Notes: generated by a model not told the origin, from the letters alone. A DNA stretch of 64,000 bases from Roseibium aggregatum (GCF_017309185.1 NZ_JAEKJZ010000001.1:1798001-1862000); one strand, 5' to 3'. Positions 36,775 through 45,945 are shown, numbered from the stretch's first letter. A program made the numbers and translations.

Positions 36775-36844
36775 ACTTGGTACATGGGAATCCTACTTGG
36801 TACATTGTACCAAGTCCAGCGTCGAAATCGGCGTATTTGGTACA
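36775..36844. repeat. Phased ACTTGGTACA repeats between integrase and dusA
   Basis: The decamer ACTTGGTACA occurs at 36775-36784 and 36795-36804, inverted at 36806-36815, and once more with one change (ATTTGGTACA) at 36835-36844. The second and third copies form a perfect 21-base palindrome centred on 36805. Direct copies start at spacings of 20 and 40 bases, about two and four helical turns. Likely integrase arm sites, excisionase sites or an operator controlling the integrase. Confidence 0.7.
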
Positions 36845-36882
36845 GAATAGGCCGGAACGAGACGAAGGTGAGGCGCATACAA

Positions 36883-37905
36883 GTGACTGATAAAATTAAA
36901 AAACAAGATTTATCATTGGCTTCCCGCCTGTCCGTGGCGCCCATGATGGAGTGGACAGACCGTCACTGCCGTGCTTTCCACCGGCAGCTCTCCAGTCAGG
37001 CGCTGCTTTACACGGAGATGGTCACCACCGGTGCCGTGATCCACGGCGACCGGGAGCATCTGCTCGGCTTCTCGGAACCGGAGCATCCGATTGCCTGTCA
37101 GCTTGGCGGATCGGAGCCGCAGGACATGGCCGAGGCGGCGCGGATCGTCGAGGGTTTCGGCTACGACGAGGTCAATATCAATGTCGGTTGCCCGTCCGAC
37201 CGTGTGCAGTCCGGGCGGTTCGGTGCCTGCCTCATGCGGGAACCGGAGACGGTCGCGGCCTGTGTGGAAGCGATGAAGGCAGCGATATCCGTGCCGGTCA
37301 CGGTGAAATGCCGGATCGGTGTGGACGACCAGAACCCGGAAGAGGCTCTCGACCGGATGGCGGACGCCGCATTCGGAGCGGGCGCGGATGCGCTCTGGGT
37401 CCATGCGCGCAAGGCCTGGCTACAGGGTTTGAGCCCGAAGGAGAACCGGGACGTGCCGCCGCTGGACTATGACCGGGTGTTGCGTCTGAAAGCCCGTCTG
37501 CCGGAGAAATTCATTGGCCTCAACGGCGGTCTCGAGACGCTCGATCAGGCCGAGCCCTATCTTGAAACGCTTGATGGCGTCATGTTCGGCCGAGCCGCCT
37601 ATCACACGCCCCAGATCCTGGGGGAGGTCGATCGGCGGCTCTACGGCCAGGACACCGCGGATGTCACGCCCTGGCAGGCGGTCCGGGCGCATATGAGCTA
37701 TCTGGACGAGCAACTCGGCAAGGGCGTCAAGCTTGCCCGCATGACCCGGCACATGCTCGGGCTTTTCCATGGCCGTCCGGGTGCGCGCACCTGGCGCCGC
37801 ATCCTCACCGTCGAGGCGATAAAGCCCGGTGCCGGGCTCGAAGTGGTGGAAAGGGCTCTGGCGGCCGTGAGCCCGTCAGGGGCCGAACTGGCCGCGGCCG
37901 AGTAA
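36883..37905 (+). CDS. dusA: tRNA-dihydrouridine synthase A
   Basis: 340 aa from a GTG at 36883 with GAAGGTGAGG upstream. TIM-barrel FMN enzyme: SVAPMMEWTDRHCR at the start, EMVTTGA, CQLGGS, NVGCPSDRVQSGRFGACLM with the catalytic cysteine, KCRIG, HARKAWLQGLSPKENR and a C-terminal helical domain. It reduces U20/U20a in tRNA. The first about ten codons are AT-rich (AAA ATT AAA AAA), then composition switches sharply to GC-rich at SRLSVAP, suggesting that the present start was supplied by an integrated element. First gene of the chromosomal part. Confidence 0.95.
   Translation: MTDKIKKQDLSLASRLSVAPMMEWTDRHCRAFHRQLSSQALLYTEMVTTGAVIHGDREHLLGFSEPEHPIACQLGGSEPQDMAEAARIVEGFGYDEVNINVGCPSDRVQSGRFGACLMREPETVAACVEAMKAAISVPVTVKCRIGVDDQNPEEALDRMADAAFGAGADALWVHARKAWLQGLSPKENRDVPPLDYDRVLRLKARLPEKFIGLNGGLETLDQAEPYLETLDGVMFGRAAYHTPQILGEVDRRLYGQDTADVTPWQAVRAHMSYLDEQLGKGVKLARMTRHMLGLFHGRPGARTWRRILTVEAIKPGAGLEVVERALAAVSPSGAELAAAE
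36905..36965. other. Probable attachment-site junction in the 5' end of dusA
   Basis: Within this interval dusA changes from AT-rich to GC-rich codons over the conserved MMEWTDRHC region. Known dusA-targeting elements recombine in this part of the gene and restore its 5' end. The exact core cannot be set, because the matching repeat at the other island end is outside the window; I found no second copy inside it. Confidence 0.45.
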
Positions 37906-37922
37906 CGGGCGTAAGTCCGTTC

Positions 37923-38618
37923 CTAAGGCGACATGATCAACTTGTCGCCTTCGATGCGCCAGCCTTGCAGCCGGTCGAGGGCGGACATGCCGAAAAGACT
38001 TGACTCCAGACTGCCCTCCCGGGCGACGAACCCGCGGACATCGCGCAACGTGTGATCACCGATGGCGAGCGTGTCGATCCGGACCGGGGCGACAAGTGCA
38101 CGGCCGTTCGCGGTCGAAACCGGGACCGTGAAGGAGAGGTCCTCGTCCCGGTATCCCGCCCGGCTGGCGTCCCGGTGGGTCAGCACCACCGCGCTGGCGC
38201 CGGTATCGAGGAGAAAATGCGTCTGAGCGCCGTTGGTGCGTCCATCCAGCACGAAATGGCCACTGGCGTCGCGTACGATCAGGATGGTGCCGTCCGGCTG
38301 GGTGACGGCAAGTCCCGGAGCCAGCGCGCCGAGCACGCGATAGCCGGCCTGCACGATGTCGGCCCGATAGGTGTAGCCGGCGACCAGAAGCAGAGCCAGC
38401 CCGCCCCAGAAGAACGTTCCCTGGACGATTTCCCGGATCTTGGGTTGACCGAAGATGAACGAAGCCAGAAACACGAACGCCAAGGCGGAGAGGGCGACGA
38501 TGCGCGGGCCGCTGTCGTCGAAGTTGGCGTTCTCCGGGTCGGTCGGGTCGCCGAAAAAGGCATAGAAGGCCATGACGGCCATGACGATCACGAGCACGAC
38601 CGCCATCAGGCCGCGCAT
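37923..38618 (-). CDS. Retropepsin-like aspartic protease (TIGR02281, clan AA), membrane-bound
   Basis: 231 aa from ATG 38618, preceded by GGGAGG; the longer open frame runs through the DUF1289 gene and is discarded. Three hydrophobic segments in the first 90 residues, then a periplasmic retropepsin-like domain with FLLDTGAS (catalytic Asp) and a later RIDTLAIGD-FVAREGSLESSLFG pattern. It is widespread and unstudied in Alphaproteobacteria and often lies beside DUF1289, as here (14 bases downstream). Confidence 0.85.
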   Translation of the reverse strand: MRGLMAVVLVIVMAVMAFYAFFGDPTDPENANFDDSGPRIVALSALAFVFLASFIFGQPKIREIVQGTFFWGGLALLLVAGYTYRADIVQAGYRVLGALAPGLAVTQPDGTILIVRDASGHFVLDGRTNGAQTHFLLDTGASAVVLTHRDASRAGYRDEDLSFTVPVSTANGRALVAPVRIDTLAIGDHTLRDVRGFVAREGSLESSLFGMSALDRLQGWRIEGDKLIMSP

Positions 38619-38632
38619 TTGCCGGCCTCCCT

Positions 38633-38815
38633 TCAAACGCGGTTCTCCTTCGTGCGTGTTTCGGCGCGGCGTCTGTTCAGGTCCGCCAGCACCTCGTTGC
38701 GCTTTGCGTCGCTGAAACCGGACCAGCCCGCGATCTCGTCGAGCGTGCGCAGGCAGCCGGTGCAAAGTCCGGATGTCTGCTCGATCTGACAGATGTTCAC
38801 ACAGGGTGATTTCAT
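38633..38815 (-). CDS. DUF1289 small cysteine-rich protein
   Basis: 60 aa. CVNIC (5-9) followed by GLCTGCLRTLDEIAGW is the DUF1289 signature with four cysteines, likely binding zinc or an iron-sulfur cluster. Function unknown. It probably forms an operon with the aspartic protease. Confidence 0.88.
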   Translation of the reverse strand: MKSPCVNICQIEQTSGLCTGCLRTLDEIAGWSGFSDAKRNEVLADLNRRRAETRTKENRV

Positions 38816-38886
38816 AGTGTCGATATGGCGGTTGATTGTGGCTTTGCCAAGACTGAAAGTGGCGGTTTACCGGGCTGCAAGGACGG

Positions 38887-40080
38887 TCAGGAACCGCCTG
38901 TCGCAAGTGTGACCGGTGCGGTGATGATCCTGATGGGCAAGGCGACCGTGTTGCCGATGAAGCCGGCCAGATCGTTGCCCTGGTCCGGAGCCCCGCTCAT
39001 GTCGGCGATCGAGGTGAGGTTCGACCGGCCGAGCGTGTCCCGGAATTCGGAATTGAACTCCGCAAGTTGCGCGAATTTGGAGTGATGCGAGCCATCGAGG
39101 GATTCCAGGTCCGTGACATCGACAACGATGGCGCCGAGTTCAGCAAGTTCCAGGTCATTGGAATAGGCGCCGACGCGCTCCTTCCCGCCGGCAATGCGGC
39201 GCGACAGACGCAAGGCGCGGTCGTCTTTCGACACAATGACGATAAACGGTTTTTTCGGCCGGCCGATGCGCCGCAATTGTGCCTTGAACAGGTCGATATC
39301 GATATCCGGCGCCGCCAGAATGACCTTGTCGATCTTGCGCGTCACACTGGCCAGATCCGCCCGGTCCGAACGGCTGGCGGTTTCCATGAGCAGCCATGTT
39401 CCCATCGAATGCGCGAGAATGGTTATGTTGTCCGCATTCGTCTGGCTGAGCTGCTTGAAGGTTTCCTCAAGCGCGCCGCGCGCAATCGCGGCGCTGTTCA
39501 GATCGTAAAGATAGTCCTGAAGCTTGCCGCGCGATGCCCAGGTGAAGAGGACCGGCACCGTGTCGAGTTTTCCGTCGTGCACCATCTGGGTGAACCGGTA
39601 GAGGCCCTCCGGAAAACGGGTGTTATAGCCGTGAATGAACAGGAAGATATTCCGTTTGCCCTTTGGCAGCTTGGCCAGGCGCTGGTTAATCTCCCGCGTG
39701 AATGCGGCCCTGTCCTGAACATACCCGGCACGTCTTGCCACGAAGTCGGTTTTCGGATCGCCCGGGAGACTGTCAGGCCATTCGATTTCTCCTGCCTTGT
39801 GGGAAGGTGGCACCGATATGGAAGCCTGGGCAAAGTTCACCTGGGGAGCGCGTTCGCCACTGAAGAAAGTGTCCGGATGGTCATCGCGGGCGCGCGTCGT
39901 CACGATCATGATGTCGTGCGTTTCTGCGCCTTCGACCTGAACGTCGCTGAGCGCCAGCGTTCCGAACTCCGGCCGGCTCGCGCAACCGCTGACACCGATG
40001 CAAAACAGGGCCAGAACTACCAGTCTTAAGGCCCCGACCCGGAGACGAAACCTGTCCTCGGCTGAATTGTGTCCGGCCAT
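38887..40080 (-). CDS. Lipoprotein alpha/beta hydrolase (DUF900)
   Basis: 397 aa from ATG 40080. A lipoprotein signal ends in VSGC (about residue 31), so the protein is probably anchored to a membrane facing the periplasm. The DUF900 alpha/beta hydrolase domain shows FIHGYNTRF (oxyanion region), AHSMG (nucleophile serine), an acid in AAPDIDID and a C-terminal His in GSHHSKF. Substrate unknown. It lies 28 bases after cobS in the same orientation but is probably unrelated to cobalamin synthesis. Confidence 0.83.
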   Translation of the reverse strand: MAGHNSAEDRFRLRVGALRLVVLALFCIGVSGCASRPEFGTLALSDVQVEGAETHDIMIVTTRARDDHPDTFFSGERAPQVNFAQASISVPPSHKAGEIEWPDSLPGDPKTDFVARRAGYVQDRAAFTREINQRLAKLPKGKRNIFLFIHGYNTRFPEGLYRFTQMVHDGKLDTVPVLFTWASRGKLQDYLYDLNSAAIARGALEETFKQLSQTNADNITILAHSMGTWLLMETASRSDRADLASVTRKIDKVILAAPDIDIDLFKAQLRRIGRPKKPFIVIVSKDDRALRLSRRIAGGKERVGAYSNDLELAELGAIVVDVTDLESLDGSHHSKFAQLAEFNSEFRDTLGRSNLTSIADMSGAPDQGNDLAGFIGNTVALPIRIITAPVTLATGGS

Positions 40081-40108
40081 GTGATACGCAACCTCAAGTC
40101 TTTCCCTC

Positions 40109-40981
40109 TCACGGCACCATAAGCATCCCGAGCAGGAATCCAAGTCCGCTGATTTGCTGAATCGCGCCAAGAACGTCGCCGGTGACACCTCCTGTCTTGT
40201 CCAGGGCCAGTCGCCCGCAAAAGTTTGCGGCCGCTACGGCAATCAGCAGGGCCAGGCAAAGTGCGCCGAAGGAAAGAAGAAGAAGAGCTGGAACCAGGAA
40301 GGGGAGGGATAGGAGCGTCGCCTGTCGAAGGGTACCGGCGCCGGGCTTGCCGAAGCGGGCGGCCAGTCCGTCGGGGCGCGCGAGTGGCAGCCGCTGCCAT
40401 TGCCAGACGACAAGCAGTCGGCTGAAGGCCTCGCCGAGGAGAAACAGCAAGGCCGCGTCCGCCGGGCCGAAGCGCTGCCAGAGCGCGGCAAGCAGGCCGA
40501 CCCGCAAAATCGTTGTCAGGACCACTGCTAGGGCACCGAAGGCCCCGATACGGCTGTCCTTCATGATCTCGAGCCGCCTCTCAGGGGTGCCGCCCCCGAA
40601 AAAACCGTCGGCGACGTCGCTCAGGCCGTCTTCGTGCAGAGCGCCGGTGGTGGCCGCCAAAGTGGCCGCGGTCAATGCGGCAACGGCGAGAGCCGGCAGA
40701 TGCGTAAACCCGAGCGCCATGCCGATCCCCGCCGCCGGAAGCGCGATCGCGAAACCTGCCAATGGCGTGGCGCGCGCGACTGTATTGAAGTCCGGTGCGG
40801 CTGCGGGATCGTCGGCCGGGTTGACTTTCGGCAGGGGCAGGCGAGAGAAGAATCGCACGCAGGCCGCGGTGTCCGCCGCAAGCCGAACCAGGCCTTCACG
40901 CAGCCGTGAAAACTGATCCAAAGTTTTGTCCGGTCCGGAGTCTCTTTCGTTTTCAAAGGATTGGTCCGTTTCGGAGCTCAT
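40109..40981 (-). CDS. cobS: Adenosylcobinamide-GDP ribazoletransferase (cobalamin synthase)
   Basis: 290 aa membrane protein joining alpha-ribazole to adenosylcobinamide-GDP. The N-terminal 30 residues are a hydrophilic extension; then FFSRLPLP, the conserved TGALHEDGLSDVADGFFGG segment (short form HEDGLSDVADG near 116), MKDSRIGAFG and several membrane helices. Divergent from cobT with 106 bases between them; no cobalamin riboswitch is recognisable in so short a gap. Confidence 0.95.
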   Translation of the reverse strand: MSSETDQSFENERDSGPDKTLDQFSRLREGLVRLAADTAACVRFFSRLPLPKVNPADDPAAAPDFNTVARATPLAGFAIALPAAGIGMALGFTHLPALAVAALTAATLAATTGALHEDGLSDVADGFFGGGTPERRLEIMKDSRIGAFGALAVVLTTILRVGLLAALWQRFGPADAALLFLLGEAFSRLLVVWQWQRLPLARPDGLAARFGKPGAGTLRQATLLSLPFLVPALLLLSFGALCLALLIAVAAANFCGRLALDKTGGVTGDVLGAIQQISGLGFLLGMLMVP

Positions 40982-41087
40982 ATGGCCGGTCCCGCGCTTG
41001 AGTTTTGCCAGGCCCCGTTATAGATCGGCGGCTGATCAAGACCAAGCCGCCGGCGAAGATGTCCGGCAAACCGGGAACCTGAATTCC

Positions 41088-42113
41088 ATGTCCCTATCCG
41101 AGACCGCGCTTCCTTTCGACGATATCCGAAATCTGATCAAGTCCATGCCGGGGCCGGACGAGGAAGCTGTAGGCAGGGTCAGGGCCAGGGATGCCGAATT
41201 GACCAAGCCCGCGGGGTCGCTCGGGCGGCTGGAAGAGATCGCCGAATGGCTGGCCGCCTGGTCCGGCAACGCGCCGCCGAAAGTCAGACGGCCTCTGGTC
41301 GCCATCTTCGCGACGGCCCATGGCGTTGCCGACGAAGGTGTTTCGGCATTTCCGAGCGCCGTGAACCGGCAGATGGTCGAAAATTTCGCCGCCGGCGGAG
41401 CCGCGATCAATCAGCTTTGCCGCGCCTACGACATCGGTCTCAAGGTGTTCGATCTTGCCGTGGACATGCCGACACCGAGTATTACCGTGGAAGATGCGAT
41501 GGACGAGGCGAATTGCGCTGCGACCATGGCCTACGGGATGGAGGCGCTGGCAGGCGGGATCGATCTGGCCTGTCTTGGCGAAATGGGGATCGGCAACACG
41601 ACGGTGGCCGCCGCCGTGGTCAACGGCCTCTTCGGCGGCAGGGCCGAAGACTGGGTCGGACGGGGAACCGGTGTCGATGAAGACGGTCTCGCACGCAAAC
41701 GCGAGGCGGTCGAAAAGGCCGTCGCCCGCCTGAACGGCGAAAAAGATCCCCTGGAAGTCTTGCGGAAGGTCGGAGGCCGGGAAATCGCGGCGATGGCAGG
41801 ACTGATCGTTGCCGCGCGGCTGCAGCGGGTGCCGGTCGTCGTGGACGGGTTCGTCACCACCGCGGCCGCGGCTGTCGTCTACGCCATGGACCCGGCGGGC
41901 CTGGACCACTGCCTGTTCTCTCACGTTTCCGCCGAACAGGCGCATGCGCGGGTTCTGGAGCACATGGGCAAAAAAGCGCTGTTCGACTTCGGAATGCGTC
42001 TTGGGGAAGGATCGGGCGCCGCGCTTGCGGCGGGCGTCGTCAAGGCGGCCGCGGAGATGCACTCCGGCATGGCGACATTCGCGGATGCGGGCGTTGCGGA
42101 AAAGCCGGCCTGA
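41088..42113 (+). CDS. cobT: Nicotinate-nucleotide--dimethylbenzimidazole phosphoribosyltransferase
   Basis: 341 aa from ATG 41088; the open frame extends upstream into the cobS promoter area and is not used. Makes alpha-ribazole phosphate for the lower ligand of cobalamin. Conserved segments: KPAGSLGRLEE, ATAHGVADEGVSAFP, LGEMGIGNTT, GRGTGVDE, GREIAAMAGLI, VVDGF and EGSGAALA with the catalytic Glu near 317. Together with cobS it supplies the last steps of B12 assembly. Confidence 0.95.
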   Translation: MSLSETALPFDDIRNLIKSMPGPDEEAVGRVRARDAELTKPAGSLGRLEEIAEWLAAWSGNAPPKVRRPLVAIFATAHGVADEGVSAFPSAVNRQMVENFAAGGAAINQLCRAYDIGLKVFDLAVDMPTPSITVEDAMDEANCAATMAYGMEALAGGIDLACLGEMGIGNTTVAAAVVNGLFGGRAEDWVGRGTGVDEDGLARKREAVEKAVARLNGEKDPLEVLRKVGGREIAAMAGLIVAARLQRVPVVVDGFVTTAAAAVVYAMDPAGLDHCLFSHVSAEQAHARVLEHMGKKALFDFGMRLGEGSGAALAAGVVKAAAEMHSGMATFADAGVAEKPA

Positions 42114-42130
42114 AACCCTTGTTCCGCCGG

Positions 42131-43681
42131 TCAGGCGGAGCGGGTCTGCTCTGACTTCGGCATGTCCTTGCTGCCGAAACCGGTCGTCACACCTTCCGAG
42201 TAATTCATGTTCCGGGAGGCGGGGAGGGAGACGGTGACTTCCGTGCCTTCACCGAGGGTGGACTTCAGCGAGAACCGCCCGTCATGCATGCCGATGAGCG
42301 CCTGCACGATGGACAGTCCCAGCCCGGTTCCCGGTTCCGCGCTCTTGATGGCATGAGATCCCTGCCCGAACGCCTCGAGGACGATCGGAATTTCCTCTTC
42401 GGGAATACCCGGTCCGGTATCCTTGATGGAGACATACTGACCGCCTTCCGTGGTCCATCCCACCTTGACGCGCACATCCCCGCCCGCCGGAGTGAATTTC
42501 ACCGCGTTCGAAAGCAGGTTCAGAACCACCTGCCGCAAGGCGCGCTCGTCCGCCCAGACACGGGGGAGACCCGGTTCGTGCGCATGATGCAGCGAAATCG
42601 ACTTGGCCTTGGCCCGTACCTTCATCATGGTGCCGCATTCCTCCACGACGTCGTCCAGGAGCAGCGCTTCTTCGTGGAGTTCGTGCCGGCCGGCTTCGAT
42701 CCGTGACAGGTCGAGGATCTCGTTGATCAGATTGAGCAGGTGTTGCCCCGAGCCGTGGATATCCGCCGCATAGGACTGATAGTTGTTGTTCTGCATGGGC
42801 CCGAGCACTTCATCCTTCATGATTTCGGAAAAGCCGAGGATGGCGTTGAGCGGCGTGCGCAACTCGTGGCTCATGGTGGCCAGAAAGCGGGACTTTGCGA
42901 TATTGGCGGCCTCGGCTCTGCGCCGGGCCTCGTCCGACATGGCGTTCGCTGTTTCCAGCTCGGCGATCAGATGGTCCTTGTCGGCCCGGTATTCCAGCAT
43001 CGTGTTGGCGTTCTTCAGAAGCTGGTTGCCGAGGATGAAAAAGAAACCCTGCGCGCCGATGGCCATTGCGGCAAGGGTGTAGTGGATCGGATCCGCCTGG
43101 CGCAGAAAGCTGACGGTGACGACAAGCGTCATCGGCAGGGTGCTGGCGAGCAGGCACCTGGGCAGCGTCGCCGACTGCATCGTGTTCATTGCAACGACGA
43201 TCAATAGCGTCGCGAATTGAAAGATCACGAACCCGTCGCCGGCATCTGTCGTCATGGGCAGCATGAAAAACAGGGCCCAGCTGCTGCCGTAGATGAAATC
43301 GCCCATGGCGAAGCGCCTGCGCCAGCAGGACTTGTTTTTTTGATCGGACGAGGCCTTCTCGTAGGAATGGCTCGTCACCACCATCAGGAAATGCGTGCAG
43401 ATCGTAACGGCGAACCAGGCCGCGATGATGTCCGGGCTGACCCACAAGACGGAAATGGCCGCCACGATGAGGGCCAGCAACGGCACCGCGAAGGCGGCAT
43501 TGATGCGTGTGTCGGCGAAAAGGTGCTGTCGCTCCAGATCGAAGGTCGTGTGCCGGTTCCGCGGAGCGCCGAGGCGGCTGCGCACGTCCTTTACCGAGCG
43601 CGCCATTTCCCGTCGCCGGATGGCCCGCTGCCGGTTGATGGCGTATTTGTCGTCGCCCATATCTGGTGCCAGGGAACCCAT
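42131..43681 (-). CDS. Membrane sensor histidine kinase (HisKA-HATPase)
   Basis: 516 aa. After a hydrophilic N-terminus of about 55 residues come about six membrane helices (60-220), a coiled-coil-like linker, a HisKA domain with SHELRTPLNAILGFSE (phospho-His near 287) and a HATPase domain with NLLSNAVKFTP, DTGPGIP and GTGLGLSI. There is no PAS or receiver domain and no response regulator gene next to it, so it is an orphan kinase. The sequence resembles the PdhS-like kinases of Alphaproteobacteria. Its last codons overlap a small hairpin shared with the end of cobT. Confidence 0.88.
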   Translation of the reverse strand: MGSLAPDMGDDKYAINRQRAIRRREMARSVKDVRSRLGAPRNRHTTFDLERQHLFADTRINAAFAVPLLALIVAAISVLWVSPDIIAAWFAVTICTHFLMVVTSHSYEKASSDQKNKSCWRRRFAMGDFIYGSSWALFFMLPMTTDAGDGFVIFQFATLLIVVAMNTMQSATLPRCLLASTLPMTLVVTVSFLRQADPIHYTLAAMAIGAQGFFFILGNQLLKNANTMLEYRADKDHLIAELETANAMSDEARRRAEAANIAKSRFLATMSHELRTPLNAILGFSEIMKDEVLGPMQNNNYQSYAADIHGSGQHLLNLINEILDLSRIEAGRHELHEEALLLDDVVEECGTMMKVRAKAKSISLHHAHEPGLPRVWADERALRQVVLNLLSNAVKFTPAGGDVRVKVGWTTEGGQYVSIKDTGPGIPEEEIPIVLEAFGQGSHAIKSAEPGTGLGLSIVQALIGMHDGRFSLKSTLGEGTEVTVSLPASRNMNYSEGVTTGFGSKDMPKSEQTRSA

Positions 43682-43813
43682 AGGCAGCTCGCAGGGTGTC
43701 TAAGTCGTTATTGTGATACTGCGTGTTTCCGCAATGTGGCTCACCAAATCTTAAGATCGTCCTCAAGAGCGTGGTAAGGGAAGTGTTAACCGGCTGTTTC
43801 AAGGCGTTACTCC

Positions 43814-44452
43814 GTGTCTGAACTTGCGAAATCCGAAACGCTCGAAGAACTCGCGGAGGCTGTCCGCGCATGCCGGATCTGTCTCGACGATCCGGAAAAG
43901 TCACCCTTGCCGCACATGCCGAGGCCGGTACTGCAGGTGTCTTCGACCGCAAGACTTTGCGTCTGCGGCCAGGCACCGGGAACGCGGGTTCACAAAAGCG
44001 GCCGCCCGTTCACGGACCCCTCCGGCGATCGCCTGAGAGACTGGATGGGCATCGGCGAGGACGTTTTTTACGACGCCGGGCGCCTCGCCATCGTGCCGAT
44101 GGGGTTTTGCTTTCCCGGTCTCGACGCCAAGGGGGGAGATCTGCCGCCACGCGCCGAATGCCGAAGGACGTGGCACGATCGTCTGTTTGAGGCCATGCCT
44201 CAGCTCGAGCTCATTCTGGTGATCGGTCAGTATGCCCAGGCCTACCACCTCGGGGGCGCGCGAAAGACGTCGCTGACGGATACCGTGGCGGGCTGGCGCG
44301 GATATCTGGAGGCGGCGAGAGCTCCGGGGAAACCCGCCATATTGCCGCTGCCGCACCCGTCCTGGCGCAACAATGCCTGGCTGAAAAGAAACCCCTGGTT
44401 CGCGGAAGACCTCTTGCCGGTGCTCCAGAGGGAAGTTGCCAGGCTGATATGA
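43814..44452 (+). CDS. Uracil-DNA glycosylase family protein
   Basis: 212 aa from a GTG at 43814. The UDG fold is seen in VCGQAPGTRVHKSGRPFTDPSG (short form GQAPGTRVHKSG near 52) with the water-activating motif region, a central RAECRRTWHDRLFE and the C-terminal PLPHPSWRNNAW motif containing the catalytic His. The N-terminus has CRICL, but a complete [4Fe-4S] ligand set is not obvious. Family members include uncharacterised glycosylases, so DNA base repair is likely but the base specificity is open. Confidence 0.85.
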   Translation: MSELAKSETLEELAEAVRACRICLDDPEKSPLPHMPRPVLQVSSTARLCVCGQAPGTRVHKSGRPFTDPSGDRLRDWMGIGEDVFYDAGRLAIVPMGFCFPGLDAKGGDLPPRAECRRTWHDRLFEAMPQLELILVIGQYAQAYHLGGARKTSLTDTVAGWRGYLEAARAPGKPAILPLPHPSWRNNAWLKRNPWFAEDLLPVLQREVARLI

Positions 44453-44600
44453 CTGCGGATCGAAAAATTTTCTCAATTGAGCGTGATTTGACAATATCAT
44501 TGAAATTCAAATAGACGTTGACGTGAATTTGGAGAATTATTTCCCAACTTTCGAACATTCATGCCGAAGTTTCACGACGCCGAACACTGGGTGACCGTTC

Positions 44601-45089
44601 ATGATCGACCGTATTGATCGCCGTATCCTGTCCATCCTTCAGGAGGATTGCACCGTTCCAGTCGCGGAAATCGGCCGCCGGGTCGGCCTGTCGACCACGC
44701 CGTGCTGGCGCCGCATTCAGAAGATGGAAGAAGACGGTGTGATAACCGGCCGCGTCGCGTTGCTGGATCCGGCCAAGGTGAACGCCAAGGTCACGGCCTT
44801 CGTTGCGATTACCACCAGCCAGCATTCGGAGGACTGGCTTAAGAAATTCGCCGACGTCATTCAGGAGTTTCCCGAAGTGGTGGAGTTCTACCGCATGGCC
44901 GGTCAGGTGGATTATCTGCTGCGCGTGGCAGTGCCCGATATCGAAGCCTACGATGCCTTTTACAAGAAGCTGATTGCGAAGATCGACATATCCGACGTGT
45001 CGACAACGTTCGCCATGGAGCAGATCAAGAACACCACCTCGCTGCCGCTCTCCTATGTCGCGACGGAAAAGACGCGCCCCGACACGTGA
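44601..45089 (+). CDS. Lrp/AsnC family transcriptional regulator
   Basis: 162 aa, standard length. N-terminal helix-turn-helix (IDRRILSILQED, VAEIGRRVGLSTTPCWRRI) and a C-terminal RAM domain (KVNAKVTAFVAI, FYRMAGQVDYLLRVAVPD). It belongs to the common alphaproteobacterial Lrp subgroup beginning IDRIDRRIL. Preceded by an AT-rich region (44455-44560) that probably holds its promoter and an autoregulatory site. Convergent with the TetR gene 10 bases downstream. Confidence 0.93.
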   Translation: MIDRIDRRILSILQEDCTVPVAEIGRRVGLSTTPCWRRIQKMEEDGVITGRVALLDPAKVNAKVTAFVAITTSQHSEDWLKKFADVIQEFPEVVEFYRMAGQVDYLLRVAVPDIEAYDAFYKKLIAKIDISDVSTTFAMEQIKNTTSLPLSYVATEKTRPDT

Positions 45090-45099
45090 TTTCCGGAAT

Positions 45100-45777
45100 T
45101 TAGGGTAGGGCGGCCGGGGTCGGCGCGTTCGTGACCGGGTCCTGTGCAATGTGCCGGGCTCGAAATCGGGCGATTTCCGCCTCGGAGACCGTTTGGCCGG
45201 TAAAGATTTCCGCATAGTGCGGCATGCGTTTGAGGCGCGGTTCCAGCAATTCGAGCGGCCCGTCTTTTTTCATCGAAATGTAGCCGATCTGGGTCTGATA
45301 GACCGTGTTTGCCCGCACATTGGCGGAGTGGTCATCGTATCCGAACCTCAGGAACATGGCCTCCAGTGCCTCGACGCGAATCCGGTCTGCATCTTCCATC
45401 ATGACGGATAGCCTCTCGTCCGAATGCGCCCAGTTGCGAACGGCGAACTCGAGCCTGGAATCGAAGAGATCCGGCAAAAGCCACAGGTCGAAGACGTTCA
45501 GCATCGCCTCGGTCACCGTCTCGGCGTAGTCTTCGGTCCGCTTGATCAGGTTGCCGGTGTTCTTGGCCTGCCAGAGCGTGATCAGCGCCCCCAGCAAGTC
45601 GTCCCTGTCCGAGAAATGACCGTAAAAACTCGTGCGCGACAGCCCAAGGCGCTCGGCAAGCGGCATGACCTTGACGCCGTCGATGCCGCTTTCCAGAAGC
45701 GCCTGATAGGCCGCCTGCAGCCAGATCTCCCGCGTTCCGCGCCAGCCCGACGTTTTCTCGATTAATGGATCGGTCAT
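45100..45777 (-). CDS. TetR/AcrR family regulator
   Basis: 225 aa from ATG 45777. N-terminal TetR helix-turn-helix: IWLQAAYQALLESGIDGVKV, LAERLGLSRTSFYGHFSDRDDLL; the rest is a helical ligand domain. It is divergent from the dgcA-like gene with 168 bases between them, where a TCGCTTTT-like dyad (GTCGCTTTT/GACTTTTC, about 45839-45872) may be an operator. It is probably the local regulator of the demethylation genes. Confidence 0.88.
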   Translation of the reverse strand: MTDPLIEKTSGWRGTREIWLQAAYQALLESGIDGVKVMPLAERLGLSRTSFYGHFSDRDDLLGALITLWQAKNTGNLIKRTEDYAETVTEAMLNVFDLWLLPDLFDSRLEFAVRNWAHSDERLSVMMEDADRIRVEALEAMFLRFGYDDHSANVRANTVYQTQIGYISMKKDGPLELLEPRLKRMPHYAEIFTGQTVSEAEIARFRARHIAQDPVTNAPTPAALP

Positions 45778-45945
45778 GCAAGGTCGATAGCAGCGCGTTT
45801 TTCTGGATGCAACAGAATCCGACACCTGTGTCATGAAAAGCGACAAGAATGTCGCTTTTGCGACTTTTCAAGAGAAAGACGCGGATTCTATTGTGTCCTC
45901 AGGACCTGCTGAGAGGACGCGGGCAGGCGCTTTGAGGGAAAACGC

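Noticed and set aside
36763..36882. tRNA gene as integration target next to the integrase
   Set aside because: No cloverleaf or TTCGA-type T-loop context is visible; the adjacent conserved gene is dusA, a known target itself.
40982..41087. Possible cobalamin riboswitch between cobS and cobT
   Set aside because: The gap is only 106 bases and shows no B12-box-like conserved element.
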